NCBI GenBank assembly: GCA_021292165.1
Contig: CM037877.1
Span: forward strand, 302,204,726 to 302,268,725
Origin: Shinisaurus crocodilurus
Lineage: Eukaryota > Chordata > Lepidosauria > Squamata > Shinisauridae
Length of the DNA stretch: 64,000 nt
Direction: 5' to 3'
Shown: piece after piece, positions 10,051 to 19,100 of the stretch
Position numbering within the stretch: position 1 is the first letter of the stretch
Layout of the letters: the number at the start of each line of letters is the position of its first letter
The notes under the pieces: generated by a model
What the model was told of the DNA's origin: nothing
Databases searched by the model: none
What the model saw: the letters and a program-made list of their open reading frames with translations, nothing else
Translations under genes and position numbers: made by a program

Positions 10051-13000
10051 GTAAGGCCCTGGGTTTTGTGTTTGATTTTGGGGTGGGGATCCAAGATCTG
10101 AGCTGGTGAGGGGAGGAAGGAGTGTGCGGCTCCAAGCTGTGATGGTCTGTTGATTCTCATTTTCTCTTTTTGCTCCAGGCCTCATGTGCCAACGGAGTTC
10201 GACTTTGATGATGAGCCTGCCTCGCCCAAGAGCTCCTTGATTGATCGCCGAAGAACCCCCGGTATGTAGAGAAGGAAAGTGAGCTCCTGTTAAGAAGAGC
10301 CTTGCTGGTTCAGGCCAAAGGCCTGTGTAGTCCAGCGTTCTGTTCCGACGCTGGCCAGCCAGATGCCTATGGGAAGCCCACATCAGAACGTGAACACAGT
10401 TGTACCCTCCTAGAGCAGCCTTCCCCAACCGGGTGCCTTCCAGATGTGTTGGACTGCAACTCCCATAGCTGGCGCTGGGATTATGGGAGTTGTAGTCCAA
10501 CGCATCCAGAGGGCACCCAGTTGGGGAAGGTGGTACTAGAGGTCATATATAGTCAATCATAACTAGTCATTGATAGCCTTATCTTCCATCAATTTGTCTA
10601 ATCCCTTTTTAAAGCTGTTCAGGTCAGCGGCCATCACTACATCTTGTGGTAGTGAGTTCCACAGTTTAACAGTGCACTCTGTGAAGAAGTACTTCCTTTT
10701 GCCTGTCCTGAATCTCCCACTATTCCGCTTCATTGAATGCCCCCAGGTTCTAATATTCTGAGATTATCCCTACCCAGTTTCTCTACAACATGCATAATTT
10801 TATGCACCTCTGTCATGTCTTCCCCCTGCCCTGATCACTTTTTTCTTCTAAGTTAAAAAGCCACAAACATTGTACCTTTCCTCATATGGGAGTTGCTCCA
10901 GCCCCTTGATCACTTTGGTTGCCCTTTTCTGCACCTTTTCCTGCTCTCCAATATCCTTTTTGAAGTGTAGTTTTAGGAAAAGTAATTTATGGATAATACA
11001 TCTAATTAAACAGACCTCTTGTATCTTGACAGCCTCCTACTTCCTGTCTATATTTAGGTCCATAGAGATGTGTTTTTTCTGATGCTGAGAAGGACTCAGT
11101 CATTTTATGCTCAACACAGTTACTTTATAAATAGATGCCCAGAGACTATATTTTAAACATTTATTAGCGCCAAGCAAATGTATTTAAGACAACTATAGAA
11201 AGAAATGGATTCCATGGTATTTGTTGACAAAGATTACAATAGGAAAAGAAAACAAGACAAAGCACAGTGCCTACGTTACCAATGCAGTCATGCCTTGGAT
11301 TGAGAGCATAATTTGTTCTGGAAACGTGCTTGTAATCCAAAACACTCTTATATCAAAACGAAATTCCCCCAAAAAAATTTGTACAGAGATTTTTAATTTA
11401 AGCCGTACTACAGTACTTGTATTGCAAGACGTGGCTTGTATATCAAGTCAAAAAAATTTAAATAAATATTGAAAATTTTGCTTGTCTTGCAAAACGCTCT
11501 CAAACCAAGTTACTTGCAATCCAAGGTATTACTGTACAGGTTTCTGCCAGCAGAAATTACTCCCTGCTGGGAGCAACCCCACCCAGTGTCATCCCTTTAC
11601 TTTTATAGTTTTACACCTGGAACATGATATGTGATGTAATTGCTTTTTGTACTCTGATTGGCTACTGTACTCTTAATCCTGCCTCTTCATATTGGGTGAC
11701 ATATTGTTTTTACTTGTACAGTTCTGTAGTAATTTCCCAACTTGACCTTTGTGGTTTTGACCTGTCTGGGGCATGAAGCTTATTTAGCAAGAATGTTTCT
11801 CCTAATGTTCCCTTTTTGCCCAGGTCAAGCTTCCTGCCAGTAATAGGTCAAAGGCAAACTTTGGTTCAGACAGCCATTTTAGCTACGCCTCTTCAATATG
11901 CTTGAAATGACCATTGCCTTAAAATTGCCCACGCAGTGGCCCAGAAGTGTACACAACATTTCAAGAATGTGCATTTATCTAGTCAGTGTGGGGGTAACTG
12001 AATTTACCCATTACTACAACACTTTCTCCTTTGGATGCCTCCTTGATTTTGTTCACCATGTCAAGATCATCCTGAGCATTTTAGTCAGAAGGGAATAGCA
12101 TGTAACCAATGCTAAATTACTTTTGGGTCCTGATGGTGTCACCCGCTGTGATTCTGTGGAAGAATCTTCCCCGGGTATGCTCTTCCCGGTCTTTCCTATA
12201 GAAAGGACCATATTCCACTGGCCCTCTCTGTTCCAGCAGGTTTCCATTATGCCCACTATATCTCTGTTTTCCTTTAAAATCAAACACTCCAGCTTCCCCA
12301 TATTCGCTGAAGAGCCTTTTAGCATTAGCAGAGAAACACCTATGTATGGTATCCCTCTCCAAGTATCTCTGGCATATGTATTTCCCCTATGGCCCTTTGT
12401 CTGGCTATCGTGTTCTACGATATGTTCATGGCCTTTTTCTACCTTCCCTGAGTTAAACTATTGTATCTCCCCAACCTTTCCAGAGAATCCTGAAGTTATG
12501 TGCGATAGCCTTTGCCCTGTCCCAATAAGCCCCATATCTATCCTAAGAATTCAGGCCTTGCCCTCATTCACCCCGTGTTAGCTGACTTGTCGCAAAGTCC
12601 TGGCAGTACGCCAGTGTGGCGTAGTGGTGAGAGTGTTGGACTGGGACTTGGGAGATCTGGGTTCTAGTCCCCGCTCAGCCATGAAACTCACTGGGTGACT
12701 TTCACTGACTCTCAGCCTAACCTACCCCACAGGGTTGTTGTGAGGATAAAATGGAGAGGATGATGATTATGTAAGCCGCCTTGGGTTCCTTGCAGGAATA
12801 AAGGGGGGTATAAATATAATAAATACAAATAAAATAAATTCATCTTTCTAGCTCAAGAGGTGCACAATCATTTTGGTCTTGAGGGCCGTATGTGATGCTG
12901 GGTTGCGCCCCCCCCCCCCAGCAATCCTGATACAGATCCTGATATGGATATAGGAAAGAGTGATCTGTATGTGGATTGCTGGGGGAGGGAGTGCAGAGCC

Positions 13001-13871
13001 GTCTCTCCACCCCCCACCCCTGCAATCCTGACACGGATCATTCTCTCCATGCTGGTGCTACCACTAAAGAGTCATCTGTATCAGGTTTGATGGGGGAGGG
13101 TTTGTGTGTGCATGTGTGTGTGTGTAGGAGGGGGAGCATGCTTGGGGGCTGCAATTAAGGCCTTGGAGGGCCACATGCGGGCCCTCAGCCGGAGGTTGTG
13201 CACACCTGCTCTAGCCAATGTAGATCCCAGGACTCTTCCACAGTGCACAGGAATCTTGACTGAAGCCCCTCCTCTTGTTTGCACCAGGGACTAACACGTG
13301 AGACTTCCCTCATAAAGCCAAAAGAGATTGGCTGGCAGAGTTTGTAGGTTTCTAGATGGATACATAGGAAAAGGAGGAGGGTAGGGCCACATTGGCTTAT
13401 GTAGCATACCTTAAAGTTTCCCCAAGGAGAGCCTGGGGGGTTGCCAAACCTATGCAAAAAGTCAGGACACGAAAGGAAAGCTGCATCACACTGATCAGGA
13501 TGGAAGGCATATCATCTTACCTCACTCACAACATAAAATGTTGATTTGGGCCATGTCAGGGCGGAATGTATGCTTCCTAGCAACACCTTGCACTTGAGGC
13601 CTGCATCACACTTTAAAAACTTTGGCCCAAAGCGAACTTGCTCTTCCCACAGAGTCTGTACATCCTAACTGGAGTTTAATTTTCAGGCACTTTGGCTAAG
13701 AGCCAGAAGAGGGAGGCCCGCCTGGACAAGGTGCTGTCAGACATGAAGCGTCACAAAGTCTTAGAAGAACAGATTATGAAGACGGGCCGGGACCTCTTTG
13801 ACCTTGACTCCGATGATGTACCCACTCCAAAACGGCCACCGGGTCTCTTCCTGCGGCAGCGTAAATACTGA
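9656..13871 (+). CDS. PAGR1: PAGR1, PAXIP1-associated glutamate-rich protein 1 (three coding exons)
   Basis: PAGR1 (PA1) is a nuclear adaptor that works with PAXIP1/PTIP in the KMT2C/KMT2D histone H3K4 methyltransferase complexes. The spliced frame, 9656-10050 + 10179-10261 + 13687-13871, gives 220 codons plus stop. Recognised blocks in order are [16 protein letters not shown] (near residue 10), [13 protein letters not shown] (about 67), [19 protein letters not shown] (about 83), an acidic run, [37 protein letters not shown] and a C-terminal RQRKY. The N-terminus is shorter than the human one as I remember it. The start ATG is two bases after a splice acceptor and has a good context (CAGCCATGG). 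No in-frame ATG lies between it and a TGA at 9563. Confidence 0.95.
10179..10261 (+). CDS. PAGR1: PAGR1 coding exon 2
   Basis: An 83-nt exon encoding [16 protein letters not shown] and [10 protein letters not shown], the most conserved block of the protein. The acceptor is TTTTGCTCCAG and the donor G/GTATGT. It enters at phase 2 and leaves at phase 1. Confidence 0.93.
10275..10412. repeat. Unclassified lizard interspersed repeat
   Basis: A segment with 'caggccaaaggcctgtgtagtccagcgttctgtt'-like text and a 'gatgcctatgggaagccca' block. Related text recurs in inverse orientation at 51290-51450 and in part at 62000-62060. Probably a LINE or SINE 3' part; family not identified. Confidence 0.5.
10414..10532. 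repeat. Palindromic hAT-like MITE
   Basis: Near-perfect inverted arms: CAGCCTTCCCCAACCGGGTG... at the left and ...GGGCACCCAGTTGGGGAAGG at the right, meeting at an AACTCCCATA/TATGGGAGTT core. It lies in PAGR1 intron 2. Confidence 0.75.
10560..10985 (+). repeat. Ancient LINE-like interspersed repeat
   Basis: It contains the widespread reptilian repeat text around 'gtgagttccacagtttaac', 'gtgaagaagtacttcctttt' and 'catgcataattttatgcacc'. Lies in PAGR1 intron 2. The family name is uncertain (CR1-like). Confidence 0.5.
11285..11534. mobile_element. Tigger/pogo-like MITE, copy 1
   Basis: About 250 bp with ends CAGTCATGCCTTGGATTG and CAATCCAAGGTATTACTG, an inverted pair. It is very similar along its whole length to 19183-19435, which has intact TA target sites. 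Here the left TA has changed to TG. Lies in PAGR1 intron 2. Confidence 0.75.
12612..12840 (+). mobile_element. Sauria-SINE-type element, near full length
   Basis: The tRNA-like head (GTGGCGTAGTGGTGAGAGTG; B-box-like GGTTCTAGTCCC) is followed by CTCAGCCTAACCTACCCCAC, GGGTTGTTGTGAGGATAAAA and a GCCGCCTTGGGTTCCTTGCA tail, then AATAAATA repeats. This SINE class is squamate-specific, which supports the organism call. Lies in PAGR1 intron 2. Confidence 0.85.
12870..13215. repeat. hAT-like non-autonomous element
   Basis: It begins near 'gaggtgcacaatcattttgg' and ends '...ggaggttgtgcacacctgct', giving inverted ends around GGTGCACAA/TTGTGCACACC. The interior holds diverged tandem units with a 'cctgatacggatc...gggggaggg' pattern and a short GT run. 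Confidence 0.5.
13687..13871 (+). CDS. PAGR1: PAGR1 coding exon 3 and stop
   Basis: It encodes [20 protein letters not shown], the helical [18 protein letters not shown] segment and the C-terminus LFLRQRKY, ending in TGA at 13869-13871. The acceptor is TTTAATTTTCAG. Confidence 0.93.
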
Positions 13872-14022
13872 CCTCAGTGAAGGAGTTCATCCTTTTGAAC
13901 CCCCCACCCGGCCAACTGGAACCACGAGCTCTTGCGTTCAAATCCAAGACAAGTGGCCTCTGACTTTGGCTCAGAACCTGCACTGGCTGCAGGAAGTACT
14001 TGCTTTCAGTTATTTTGTTTGT

Positions 14023-14028
14023 AATAAA
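14023..14028 (+). terminator. PAGR1: PAGR1 polyadenylation signal
   Basis: AATAAA lies about 150 nt after the stop codon and is followed by a GT/T-rich stretch (TGTGAGTTTGTTTTTAATTTG), the expected downstream element. Confidence 0.85.
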
Positions 14029-14099
14029 ACTCTGTGAGTTTGTTTTTAATTTGCTGATCCCTTTTTTTCTTTTTATAGCAATGGGGAGAGATTTGGAAG

Positions 14100-14349
14100 T
14101 CAGAGGGAGAAAGGCAGTATCAGAGGTTGCTAATTCTACTTGCCATGCTCATTGTGGCAAGTGTCCCACACCTGTTGAGCAAGCATGACATGCCCTCAGC
14201 CTTCCTTGCGACCTGGGAGTTGGGGAAGAGAGCAAGGAGCATCCTCACACTAGGAAGGATTCAGAGGGCTTCAGAAGTACAATGCAACTGCTGGGATGAA
14301 CACTTGCCACACCACTTCCAGCTCCAAGCTTGGAGCGGGGGGGGGGGGG

Positions 14350-14395
<46 letters not shown>

Positions 14396-15340
14396 TGAGA
14401 GTAATGGAAACTGTTCCTCTCCCACCTCTTGTGCCAGGTGAGGGAGGGAACACAATGGGATTTCTCTCTGCCTCTAGTGCACTCTGTGCTGAGAGGCAAA
14501 TTTCTGCATTTGGTGTTTCTGGTAGGCGTAGAAAAAGGCTAATTCAGGGCCAGAATTAGCATGAAAGAAGCCTGATGTGTTAGACTTTGGCAAAAGGACT
14601 CAAAAGATGGACTCAACATAGCATTTTTTTAAAATGTGATTTTATGTGCCTTTTTGTTTCTAATCCTTCAGTAGATTTTGCCAATATATTTTAAAAACAT
14701 ATCCTCTGAAGGATAGAGTTTCCTCACTCTCCCTCCAAATTAAAAATAAAATTATAATTAGAAGCTGGCATTGAAATCTTAAGAAGCATCCATAAGGTGT
14801 GCACAAGTGACTCAGAGGCTGGGGGTGGGTGGGTTTATGCTGTCAAGCCTCATTCCTCGTTGTAGCCAGCAAAATAAAGAATGCATGCGAAACATATGGA
14901 TGCAAAATGCAGGCAGAGGGACATGTCTGCTTTTGTCTTGCAGTATTCTGGTGGTGACACAAGCGTATGCTGGCAATTCTCCCTGCTTCTTCCCGGCCCA
15001 TGCATGCAAGGTCCTATGAATTATTTTAATAACTCTCGTGGAGATCTCCAGTGACATGCCATCCCCTGAAGCTATTGACCTCCTTGATCCAATTACCGTA
15101 GTAGACTTTCCTCAGACTGTATTTTGTCAAACTTTCTTGAGTTGTGACATCTCAGTCTGATGCATTATTTAAAACAAACCAAAAACCGATTATTGAGACT
15201 TTGGCCATGACTTGTTTTGTTTCATGGCCTGTGGCTCTGTTCAAGTCAAATGCATCACATTAGCTAGAACCAAAAAGGATTCTGAATTTTTGTTTCAGCA
15301 GAAAAGAGTCGAGACAAAGAGGCCAGGGCCACTAATGATT
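14100..15340. other. Gap between PAGR1 and ASPHD1 3' ends
   Basis: No gene seen. It contains a G-run (about 14336-14349) abutting a GT microsatellite of about 20 units (14354-14392). Confidence 0.5.
14354..14392. repeat. GT microsatellite
   Basis: About 20 uninterrupted GT units directly after a G homopolymer. Likely length-polymorphic. Confidence 0.9.
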
Positions 15341-15936
15341 TCATTGGAGTGCGAGTTTATTTGGGGATTTTTAAAAGGAAGAAATCCCATCACACAAACT
15401 TTGCGATACAGATGCAGTGTGGGAATTAACAAATTATCACAAGAGAGTGGAAACTGTGGCTTATTTAGATAGCGTGGGCTTATTTCTCTTCTCTCTCCCA
15501 CCCTCCCAACTCCATCCCTTTAAAAAAACACACAACAAAACCCTAAGAGAAGTCAGTGCTAAAATCAGGCTTGTTGAACTTCAGGTGACCTCCGAGGGCA
15601 GCTAGCCCTGCAGTGCAGACAGCAGCATCCGAAAAGATTAGTGGTAAGAGAAGAGAACGGACCAGGAGGAGCCATCCAGATCAAACAGAACGCAAAAAGA
15701 GGAGCCAAGGTATTCTATGTCACAAAGTTCTGTAGGACAGGTATTTGAGAAAAAGACAGAATCACCGATAGGCAAAAGACACCCCCACGGCCCCTTACAT
15801 GATACATCCGTGTGTAGGTTTTGGATCAGATGCAACACTTAGAAGTTGGGGTAAGTGAAAGCCCCCCAGCTCAGTCTGCAGCATGGTGAAATTAAGAATA
15901 TCCATACCAAGGCAATAACATGGGAGGCTTTTAATT

Positions 15937-15942
15937 TTATTT
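15937..15942 (-). terminator. ASPHD1: Candidate ASPHD1 polyadenylation signal (proximal)
   Basis: Minus-strand AATAAA about 65 nt past the ASPHD1 stop codon. A second candidate lies farther on near 15356-15361 (AAATAAACTC on the minus strand), which would give a 3' UTR of roughly 650 nt. The sequence does not show which is used. Confidence 0.45.
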
Positions 15943-16005
15943 TTTTTTAGGAGCAGCAAACCCTCGGTGGTATAGTATGTGAGTTTTCTTGATCAGGGCA
16001 GGCAC

Positions 16006-16115
16006 CTACCGACCAGGGGCAAAGATATAGTCTAGTGCCTGTCGCTCGGGTCCTGCCACGTTGGGGTGCCAGAGATCAACGATAAAAATCACCCTTGGGC
16101 CATCAGTGGGGGAAC
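16006..16115 (-). CDS. ASPHD1: ASPHD1 coding exon 3 and stop
   Basis: It encodes [20 protein letters not shown], then [15 protein letters not shown] and TAG (16006-16008). The [11 protein letters not shown] block is a hallmark of the family C-terminus. The acceptor on the minus strand is TTTCTTGCAG. Confidence 0.95.
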
Positions 16116-19100
16116 CTGCAAGAAACATTGTAGGAATTCTCTTTTAGGTCAAGGGTGGGCAACGGGGGAGGTGCATCATACAGCCTGTGACTTATGCTGG
16201 CTCAGCTTGTCTGAGCGTGGGAAGCTAAGCAGGGTCAGGCCTGGTTATTACTTGGATGGGAGACCCCTCCTCTAGTTTCCTGCATTGAGCAGGGGGTTGG
16301 ACTCGATGGCCTTGTAGGCCCCTTCCAACTCCATGATCTATGAATCAATTTTGCAGCCTATGCTGCACCCCCCACCCCACCCCACACACTGCTGAAATTC
16401 AGCATGGCAATGGGGAAAAAGAAACCACGGCTCTTTAAAACAAGGTGGGTGGGGAGTGTGTGCCTTTTTCATAAGCAAAGTTGTACCCCCACAAGTGTCC
16501 AGGGAGCAGGATTTTGCTTTAAAACAAGGGACGTGCTCCCTGTGCACCTTGATTTAAAGGGATATTAGTAGGGGTTTGGGGCTACAGCACTACCAAATTT
16601 GGTGGTGTGGCCCCCATTGGTAGGATCTTGGCGGCAGAGTGGGAGAATTGGCCCCTGGAAGTTGCCCACCCGTTTTAGATGTCGTCCTTAAATTGTGCAA
16701 GATCTTTTATCTTGTGTTCGCGTGACAACATCCTGGGTAGGGAGACCAGCTGTGTAATTTCACATTTCCTCCGTGGACTGCGGTGAATAGGAACTGACCA
16801 AGGGTGACCAGACAGCTGTGTGTTTTCTATCAGCTGTACAGATGGCTCCTCCTCTCTTCTGGCTTTAAGGAGGCCATTCCGCTTTAATGAGAACCCATGT
16901 GGGTGAAGCCGAGTAGGGGATGGACGACCACCCTCTGACAAAGGATTGCTAAGGCTGTGGTGTGGGCTGTACGCCTCCCACGCCCTGCTGCATTTTACAG
17001 ATGGGGGAAGTGATGCTGAGAGGGTGCCATTTGCCCAGTGCCGCCCTCTGCGACCTTATTTCTGAACCCAGGTCTCTCAAGTCCCAGTTGGACTCTCTAG
17101 CACACCCGCCCCAACTTGGCATCCTCCAGATGTGTTGAATGACAATCCCCAGCATCCCCGCTGGCTGGGGATGAGGATCATGTGAGCTGTAGTCCCACAC
17201 ACCTAGAGGATGCCAGTTTGGGGAAGGCTGCTGTCGCCTTAGCCTGCAAACCCCGCTGTCTTCTCTTACCGTTGTGGGCTGTGGTGTGCAAGAAGGAGTC
17301 GTCCACTAGGAGGCAGTATCCTTCAGACCAGCACTGCGGCTCACCGCCCACCACCAACTCACAACCAGGAGGTACCTTCAGCCCTAGAAGTGGAACAAAG
17401 AGGTGGCTGTGAGAGGCAGGTACCCCGAATGCTACTAGGGTCTCAATCCCATCCTAAATCTGAGAGATGCAGATAAAAGGCTGATGCAAAGAGCTTGTTC
17501 TAGAAAGGACTCCACATTCTGCGAGAAAGAGAACCTGTACTGCTCCAAGCAAAGGATGTGCACCAAAACAGTTTACACGCACCCTGCTCAGTATGGTGAT
17601 CCTCTTTGAATTTTTGCAGAAAATTGCTTTTTTGTCTGTCTGTCTTAATTTTACTTGCAAATGACAGAGCAGGGTGGAAATATGTGGGTGAGGCTTAATA
17701 GAAGATGATGGGGTAAGGGAAACATGAACTGGTGACCAAGAAGGAGGGAACAGATGGTGATGCAGGGCATAGGAACTTGCCTTCTGCGTACTGGAGCCCT
17801 TTTGGAGATATTGCATGTTTTCAAACACACCTGAGGGCCAGAAACTTGCTTTAAAACAAGGATACTTGGGATTTTAAAATCTGTGTGATACCATGAACTT
17901 TTGTTGAATTGCAGAGGGCAAAAAAAGGGTCTATTAATACCACATTCCTACATATCCAACCAGCCTACTGCTTCAACTAATCATTGCTATAACACAGCCT
18001 TCCCCAGCATACTGATTTATTTCTCCCAGGCATTTAGACATTAGTTATGGCCCAATTGTTGAGTGCTGGTTTTGTGCTGTTCCTCTTGGCTGAGAGTGGG
18101 GGAGATTTTGTGTTTGTGGATGAACGCTTTTCATAGTGTATTGTTTTAGATTATGTTTTTTACGGTATTTATTTTTATTTCTATTGTTGTGCTGATTATG
18201 GTTTATATTGATTTTATTAATCGTGGATTTCTGTATTGTGTCTGCAAGTCACTTTTCACAATGGGAAGGGATGCATACATTTAATTAGCAATAATAAAAA
18301 ATCATAACAACAACAACACGACGCCCTGCAGATGGTCTGGACTACAAAACCCATAATCCCCAGCCACTGCTGGGCTGGGGCTAATGGGAGTTGTAATCCA
18401 AACCGTCTGCAGGGTGCCAGGTTGAGGAAGGCTGCTATAGCACTTAGCTTTTACAACACCAAAATGAGTGCAATGTAACAACAACCCTGTGAGGGAGATC
18501 ATAACTCATAAGTCCAGTCACGGACTCTCAGCCTAACCTACCTCACAGGGTTGTTGTGAGGATAAAATGGAGAGGAGGAGGAGGAGAATTATGTAAGCCG
18601 CCTTGGGTTCCTTGCAGGAAAAAAGGCGGGGTATAAATATAATAAATAAATAAATAAATAAAATAACTACCGTAGTCCTATTTTACAAGTCAGGAGGCAG
18701 TGACTTGCCCAAACCCAACAAAGCTTCCCAGATTCAAGGCCAGCTCTAACCTCCAGACCCCAGGAGGCCAAGAGGTTTTATTTTGCTGTAAAATTATTAG
18801 GAGTGTTGCTCAATGGGGAAAAAATAACTTAGCGTGCAATCCTATGCATGTTTAGACAGAAAAAAGTCCTACAACTCCCCGCATGCCCTAGCCAGCCTGG
18901 CTAGGGAATGCTGGGAGTTGTAGGACTTTTTGCTGTCTAAATATGCATAGGATTGCTCCCTTAGTCAATTAAATGTATGAGTTGTGATGGATTGATTAAA
19001 TCTGCATGCATTTCTGCATGTTACATCTGCACATAAAAACAATAGTTCTGGAGGAGGAAGGCATTCTTTGTTTTTCAGATGGTGCCTGTGTAGCAGGCAT

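Noticed and set aside
12612..12700. tRNA gene
   Set aside because: The A- and B-box-like text belongs to a SINE head; no cloverleaf with anticodon stem and acceptor pairing is evident.
14259..14453. His/Thr repeat open frames on the minus strand
   Set aside because: Translation of the GT microsatellite only.
16205..16266. A functional 5S rRNA gene
   Set aside because: Only the 3' half of 5S is present, it is fused to a CR1 tail, and the same fusion recurs at 29097-29245.
18836..18956. microRNA-like hairpin
   Set aside because: The perfect fold is explained by a palindromic MITE present in at least six copies here.
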